NCBI RefSeq assembly: GCF_002901445.1 | Contig: NZ_PPPD01000001.1 | Coordinates: 2,982,501 to 3,046,500, forward strand | From: Deinococcus koreensis | GTDB taxonomy: Bacteria; Deinococcota; Deinococci; Deinococcales; Deinococcaceae | DNA: 64,000 nt | Direction of reading: 5' to 3' | Part shown: positions 58,293 to 64,000 of the stretch, one piece after another | How the letters are laid out: each line of letters starts with the position of its first letter | How positions within the stretch are numbered: the stretch's first letter is position 1 | Program-made: the position numbers and the translations under genes | The notes under the pieces: model-generated | The model's input: the letters and a program-made list of their open reading frames with translations, nothing else | What the model was told of the DNA's origin: nothing | Database searches by the model: none

Positions 58293-58415
58293 TCCATGCC
58301 CTGCGTGAAGATATCGGCAGGCGTTTTTCGTCGGATGGGACAGTCTCGCTGCTACAGTGGTTTTCCCCCCTCGTTATTGTCCTCATCTTCCAGACACCCG
58401 CCTGACATGCCGGCG

Positions 58416-58421
58416 TATCCT
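58416..58421 (+). promoter_or_regulatory. -10 box of the 5'-nucleotidase gene (leaderless)
   Basis: TATCCT, 7 bases, then GTG at 58429, consistent with leaderless transcription. Confidence 0.5.
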
Positions 58422-58428
58422 GACGGGC

Positions 58429-60336
<1,908 letters not shown>

Positions 60337-60352
60337 TCCGAGCTAACTGAGG

Positions 60353-60382
60353 TGGCCCAGAGATGTAATGGTCTCTGGGCCA
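60353..60382. terminator. Hairpin between the nucleotidase and the Ig-like gene
   Basis: TGGCCCAGAGA (60353-60363) is a perfect 11-bp inverted repeat of TCTCTGGGCCA (60372-60382) with an 8-base loop. It follows the nucleotidase stop by 16 bases. There is no T-run, so it may be a bidirectional terminator or mRNA-stabilising hairpin. Confidence 0.65.
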
Positions 60383-60604
60383 CTTGCCATGGAATTTGAT
60401 AGGGGCCTTCCTTAAGCTGGATGGAGCTTTGACTGGAATGTCACGTGCTGGAGGGTTGGGAACACGCTGTCTCCATGTCAATCCAGGACGGATGGATCGC
60501 CGTGCGCTTGGAGTCGGTGGGATTAACTTCTCAAGTCTCCATATTGAGGGGCAAAGCAATGAAGGCCGCAGGACTAACCTGGGCCTCCACCGGGAGAGAA
60601 GACT

Positions 60605-63600
60605 TTACTTGTTGACGATGACCTGTACCGTGTCACCAGGTACCGTCGTGACTATGCCTGTGTCCATGTCTTCGACCAACCAGATGACCTGGTACACGCC
60701 GGCTCCACCGAAGGAGACAGTGCTGGCAACGCTGCCCTGAGCGCTCGCCGTGAACGTCACGTTCTGCTGAACATTGTTTTTGTACAGCACCCCTGCCACA
60801 CGGCTGATATTGGTCAGGCCGCTCAGCTTCCATGAGCCACTTTCGTAGTTCTGTTCGCCAGGAACGGTGTTGGGAGGAGTGGGCGCCAGGGTGGTCGATG
60901 TCGAGTAGGGCACCCTGTTGGCGGCCGTGAACAGCCGGTCGACAAGTACCGGAATGCACTGGATATTGCGATTTCCTTCGGTGTCGATGGTCGTGACTCG
61001 CAGGTCGTACCGCTGGCCGGCAGTGTTGTCCGGCACTCGGGCTGAACCGTCGATGTCGAAATTGGGCACGACGACATCACCGAAGGTGATTGGTGGAGTG
61101 AAGCCGACATTCAGCATCAGCACGTCCACTGGGGTGGCCACCGGCACACTCTCCAGGCACTGTTGCGTGCCATTGAGCGCGAGCGGTTTCGTCGCATCGA
61201 AGGGTCCCGTCATCCGGGCCTCGACCACCGAGACGCCGGTATTGTCGCTCACGCTGACCAGAACGCCGGAGCTGCTGTCGAGTCTGGCAGGGGCCAACTT
61301 GCCCGTGATGGCCGGGAAGCGGATCGTAGCCGCTGGCGGCAGGACGCTCGTCTGGTTGCTGGTGAACTTGCTGGTGGCGGTGATGATCTGAGTCGTGGGG
61401 GACGCGCCGGTCACGTTCGCCTGGGCCGTCGCCTTGAGCGTGTAGGTGTCGGCCGGGAAGGAAGCCATATCGAATTCGGTGTTGCAGGTAGACGTCGCTC
61501 CATCAACACTGGCGACACACTTCATGGCCTTGGGGCCAGTGGATACGTTCCCAAATCGCTGTTCGACGACTCTGCCACGGTAATCCAGCAGATCGACCAC
61601 CAGGGTGTTCGGATCGAAGGTGAACGAGGTGTCACCGTTCTTCGTCAGCGTCAGGCGCACAGGAACTGAAGGGGTCATGACTGTCGAGCCGTCGGCCGGG
61701 GCGGCCACCGCCAGGATCGGGTTGAGGATGTTCTGCACGTTGACAGTGGCCGACGTGATCCCGCGCAGGCCGCTCTTGGTGTAGGCGATCAGCTCCAGCT
61801 TCATCGGGCCGTTCGCGAACTTGGTGGTGTCGATGCTGAAGGTGGCCTGGGACTGAGGCGTCACGAAGGTCGTGTTGTCGATGAATCCCTTGGCGTCGGT
61901 GACCTGCAGGATCATCCGGTCAACCGTACTCAGGGTGTCGAAGTTGCCGGACACGTTGACGCTCATGTTGCCGGTATGGGGATCGCCACCCACCACGCTC
62001 AACACGGGGTTGGGGGACGCTTCGGCGGGCACGGTCGTCACGCTGTAGGTGAAGGTGGTGGGCGGCGTGGTGCTCGTATTCCCGGCCGCGTCCGTGGCTT
62101 TGAAGATGACCTCGTAGGCGCCCGCCTGCGAGGGCGAGAACACGGCGTTGTACGCGCTGCCCGTCTGCTTCCCAAGGGTCGTCGGGGCCTGTCCCTGCAA
62201 TCCCACGAGCGCTTCCATGCTGGAGACGCCGGCGAGGCCGTCCGTCGCTGTGGCGCTGATCTTGATGGGCAGGGTGCCCACGGACTGAGCGTTGGTCGGG
62301 CTGGTGACCGTGATCTCCGGCCCTGCAACGTCGTAGGTCACGGAGGTCTTGGCGCTGCTGGCGTTGCCGACCTTGTCGGTCGCCGTGGCCGTGATGGTGT
62401 ACACACCGTCAGCAGAGGGAGTCCAGGGCGAGGTCACGGCCGCGCCGTTCACGCTGTACGTCACGGCCTGGAGTCCGGCACCCGTGTCGTTGGCGGCCGA
62501 ATCGAGCACAAAGGGCTTCGACGACAGACTTCCACTGATGGGCGAGTTCCAGCCCAGGGCCGGCGCGGTCTTGTCGACGAACGTATCCAGCTTGCTGCTG
62601 TCGAACACGGCTCCGGCCTTGTCGAACCAGCGGATGCTGACCTGGTGGAGCCCCTCGCTCAAGGTGCTGAAGTCGACCGTGAAGCTGGAGGGGGCAGCGT
62701 TGCTCGCCGCGCTGGGGGTGCCCTGCGGCGTGCCGTCCACGATCAGCTGGGCGCCCGTGATCCCCCCGGTGCTGGTGGCGCTGCCGCTGACGCTACCCAG
62801 GCCCTGCACGAACGTGGGGTTGCTGCCGCTGGTGGTGCCGGCCACCGTGGGTGCCGTGGGCGTAATGACGCTGCTGCTGGTCAGATTGACATTCAGGGCG
62901 ACGGAGTAGGGCGTGCTCGGGTTGTTCGCCTTGTCGTAAGCAATGGCGGTCACGGTCTGGGCACCGTTCGGAGCCACCCAGGAAAGGGTGCCCTGCGCGC
63001 CCGAAACGGTACCGATATTGCTGCCTCCAGCGCTCAGTTCGATACGGTCGACGCCCTGATTGTCGGTCGCGCTGACCGCGATGCTCACCGGATTGCTGGT
63101 GACCGTGGCGTTGGTGGCCGGGCTGGTGATCTGCACCAGGGGGGCCTGACCGTCATACGTGACCGTGCTGCTGGCGGTGCCGATATTGCCGGCTCCATCG
63201 GTGGCCCGAACCGTAAAGGTGTGAGGGCCGTCGGTGGCTGGAATGGTGGGGGCGGTGGCGCTGAAGCTCCCTCCGTCCATGCTGTAGCTCAGGTTCACGG
63301 TATCGCCGGGGGTCGGGTCGCTGCCGGTGGCCTTGACCGTCAGCGGGCTGGTGGTGCCCAGGAGAGCGCCGTTGGCCGGAGACGTGACGGTCACGCTGGG
63401 CGCGGCGTTGTTCACGCTGAGATCGGCATTCCTGCTGCCCGTGCGGCCCACGTTGTCGGTCGCCACGGCGCGCAGGGTGCGGACGCCGTCGGTCAGCTTG
63501 GTGGTGTCCACGCTGAAGGTGTACGCCCCACCCGCCGGCGCGGTCTGCACGCCCAGGCTGGTGCTGCCGTCGAACAGTTCGACCTTGGCGAGACCACTGC

Positions 63601-64000
63601 TGGGGCTGGGATCGCTGGCGGTCACATTCACCGACACCACGCCGCGCTGCATCCCGCCCGGCACGGTCAGGGCGTCGACCGTCGGGGAGGCGCTGTCGGT
63701 GCTGCTCAGGCGCACCACGATGCCACTCACCGTGCTCACCGTGCGGCGGCCGGTCTTGTCGATGGCCGTGGCGCGCAAGGTGTAGGTGCCGTTCATGGGC
63801 GCCCACACGACGTCTCCGGTGGCCTGGCTGATGACGCCCACGGACGCGTAGGCGGTCGCGTCGGTCTTGGCCTCCAGCAGGATGCTGGCCACGCCGCTCA
63901 CGGCGTCGGTGGCGGTCAGGCTGACCTTGATGGGGTTCTGGGTGAACTCCTGCCCCTGTTGCGGCGCCGTGATCTGGACGGTCGGGTCACTGTTGTCGAT
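60605..64000 (-). CDS. Large surface protein with Ig-like repeats (5' end outside window)
   Basis: At least 1131 residues are visible, and the frame is open to the end of the window, so the gene begins further right; the GTG at 63901 is only an internal codon. The visible part is made of tandem Ig-like domains (Big_9/cadherin-like) with recurring ITSPxxxAxVxxxPVxIxVxATD, GTYTLRATAIDKTGR and DGVYTITATATDKVGN elements. The C-terminal 330 residues are less regular (NVQNILNPILAVAAPADG onward) and end TVPGDTVQVIVNK. No anchor motif is visible at the C-terminus. Adhesion or envelope structure is inferred. It is convergent with the nucleotidase, with a 268-base gap that holds a hairpin. Confidence 0.85.
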   Translation of the reverse strand: MDNSDPTVQITAPQQGQEFTQNPIKVSLTATDAVSGVASILLEAKTDATAYASVGVISQATGDVVWAPMNGTYTLRATAIDKTGRRTVSTVSGIVVRLSSTDSASPTVDALTVPGGMQRGVVSVNVTASDPSPSSGLAKVELFDGSTSLGVQTAPAGGAYTFSVDTTKLTDGVRTLRAVATDNVGRTGSRNADLSVNNAAPSVTVTSPANGALLGTTSPLTVKATGSDPTPGDTVNLSYSMDGGSFSATAPTIPATDGPHTFTVRATDGAGNIGTASSTVTYDGQAPLVQITSPATNATVTSNPVSIAVSATDNQGVDRIELSAGGSNIGTVSGAQGTLSWVAPNGAQTVTAIAYDKANNPSTPYSVALNVNLTSSSVITPTAPTVAGTTSGSNPTFVQGLGSVSGSATSTGGITGAQLIVDGTPQGTPSAASNAAPSSFTVDFSTLSEGLHQVSIRWFDKAGAVFDSSKLDTFVDKTAPALGWNSPISGSLSSKPFVLDSAANDTGAGLQAVTYSVNGAAVTSPWTPSADGVYTITATATDKVGNASSAKTSVTYDVAGPEITVTSPTNAQSVGTLPIKISATATDGLAGVSSMEALVGLQGQAPTTLGKQTGSAYNAVFSPSQAGAYEVIFKATDAAGNTSTTPPTTFTYSVTTVPAEASPNPVLSVVGGDPHTGNMSVNVSGNFDTLSTVDRMILQVTDAKGFIDNTTFVTPQSQATFSIDTTKFANGPMKLELIAYTKSGLRGITSATVNVQNILNPILAVAAPADGSTVMTPSVPVRLTLTKNGDTSFTFDPNTLVVDLLDYRGRVVEQRFGNVSTGPKAMKCVASVDGATSTCNTEFDMASFPADTYTLKATAQANVTGASPTTQIITATSKFTSNQTSVLPPAATIRFPAITGKLAPARLDSSSGVLVSVSDNTGVSVVEARMTGPFDATKPLALNGTQQCLESVPVATPVDVLMLNVGFTPPITFGDVVVPNFDIDGSARVPDNTAGQRYDLRVTTIDTEGNRNIQCIPVLVDRLFTAANRVPYSTSTTLAPTPPNTVPGEQNYESGSWKLSGLTNISRVAGVLYKNNVQQNVTFTASAQGSVASTVSFGGAGVYQVIWLVEDMDTGIVTTVPGDTVQVIVNK

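Noticed and set aside
60384..60740. 118-codon plus-strand frame after the nucleotidase, considered as a transposase remnant
   Set aside because: No transposase motif, no terminal repeats, and its 3' half lies inside the Ig-like gene on the opposite strand.

Overview
The window looks like chromosomal DNA of a Deinococcus species. The basis is the very high GC content and strong G/C third-position bias, a bacillithiol enzyme (BshC), a LysZ-type kinase of the LysW-dependent lysine pathway, a CRP-family regulator, an isolated mraZ-rsmH-ftsL-ftsI division cluster, proton-translocating transhydrogenase in three subunits, large signal-peptide-bearing envelope proteins that include a barrel-like C-terminus, and many genes whose start codon lies 6-7 bases after a TANNNT box (leaderless promoters). 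No tRNA, rRNA operon, CRISPR array, complete insertion sequence or prophage was seen. The RNA gene is rnpB.

Layout. 1-5 kb: the 3' part of a Ser/Thr kinase fused to NHL repeats, a small glutaredoxin-like protein, ftsY, bshC and a CRP/FNR regulator. 5-13.7 kb: a WecG/TagA glycosyltransferase, a class III aminotransferase, two tandem DinB-like proteins, a DUF4180 protein, P5C dehydrogenase, an alpha/beta hydrolase, a ROK kinase without its zinc site, and a DUF4127 protein. 13.9-21.8 kb: a lipoprotein subtilase with TTWAGG heptads, pntA1-pntA2-pntB, truB, a small membrane protein, an RsuA/RluB pseudouridine synthase, rnpB and a DUF423 membrane protein. 21.8-25.3 kb: mraZ-rsmH-ftsL-ftsI behind a putative MraZ operator. 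25.3-33.5 kb: an AT-richer gap, a secreted 3D-domain protein, an ABC permease, a DUF4384/PEGA envelope protein, Nudix, MazG, a small secreted protein, an S1-domain protein, an HtrA protease, and a small protein of unknown function.

33.4-39.3 kb: lysZ, an unexplained 211-bp element with terminal inverted repeats, ispH, an exported phospholipase D-like protein, and a fused PlsY-like/acyl-ACP-reductase-like protein. 39.7-50.9 kb: two translationally overlapping giant envelope genes, one with ten CshA-type fibril repeats and one that looks like an outer-membrane barrel. 51-60.3 kb: a DUF4388 protein, Nnr NAD(P)HX repair enzyme, a TPR protein, rsmA, a PfkB kinase, gamma-glutamyltransferase and an exported 5'-nucleotidase. 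60.6-64 kb: the C-terminal part of a large Ig-like repeat surface protein that runs off the window.

Themes: envelope building (division genes, fibril/barrel pair, Ig-like protein, PEGA protein, phospholipase D, subtilase, HtrA), redox and metabolite repair (bacillithiol, transhydrogenase, NAD(P)HX repair, MazG, Nudix), and RNA modification and processing (TruB, RluB-like, RsmA, RsmH, RNase P). The most unusual items are the PlsY-like/acyl-ACP-reductase-like fusion, which could supply fatty aldehyde for the alkylamine-containing lipids known from Deinococcus, and the fibril/barrel operon. All functions come from reading motifs by eye; no database search was run.
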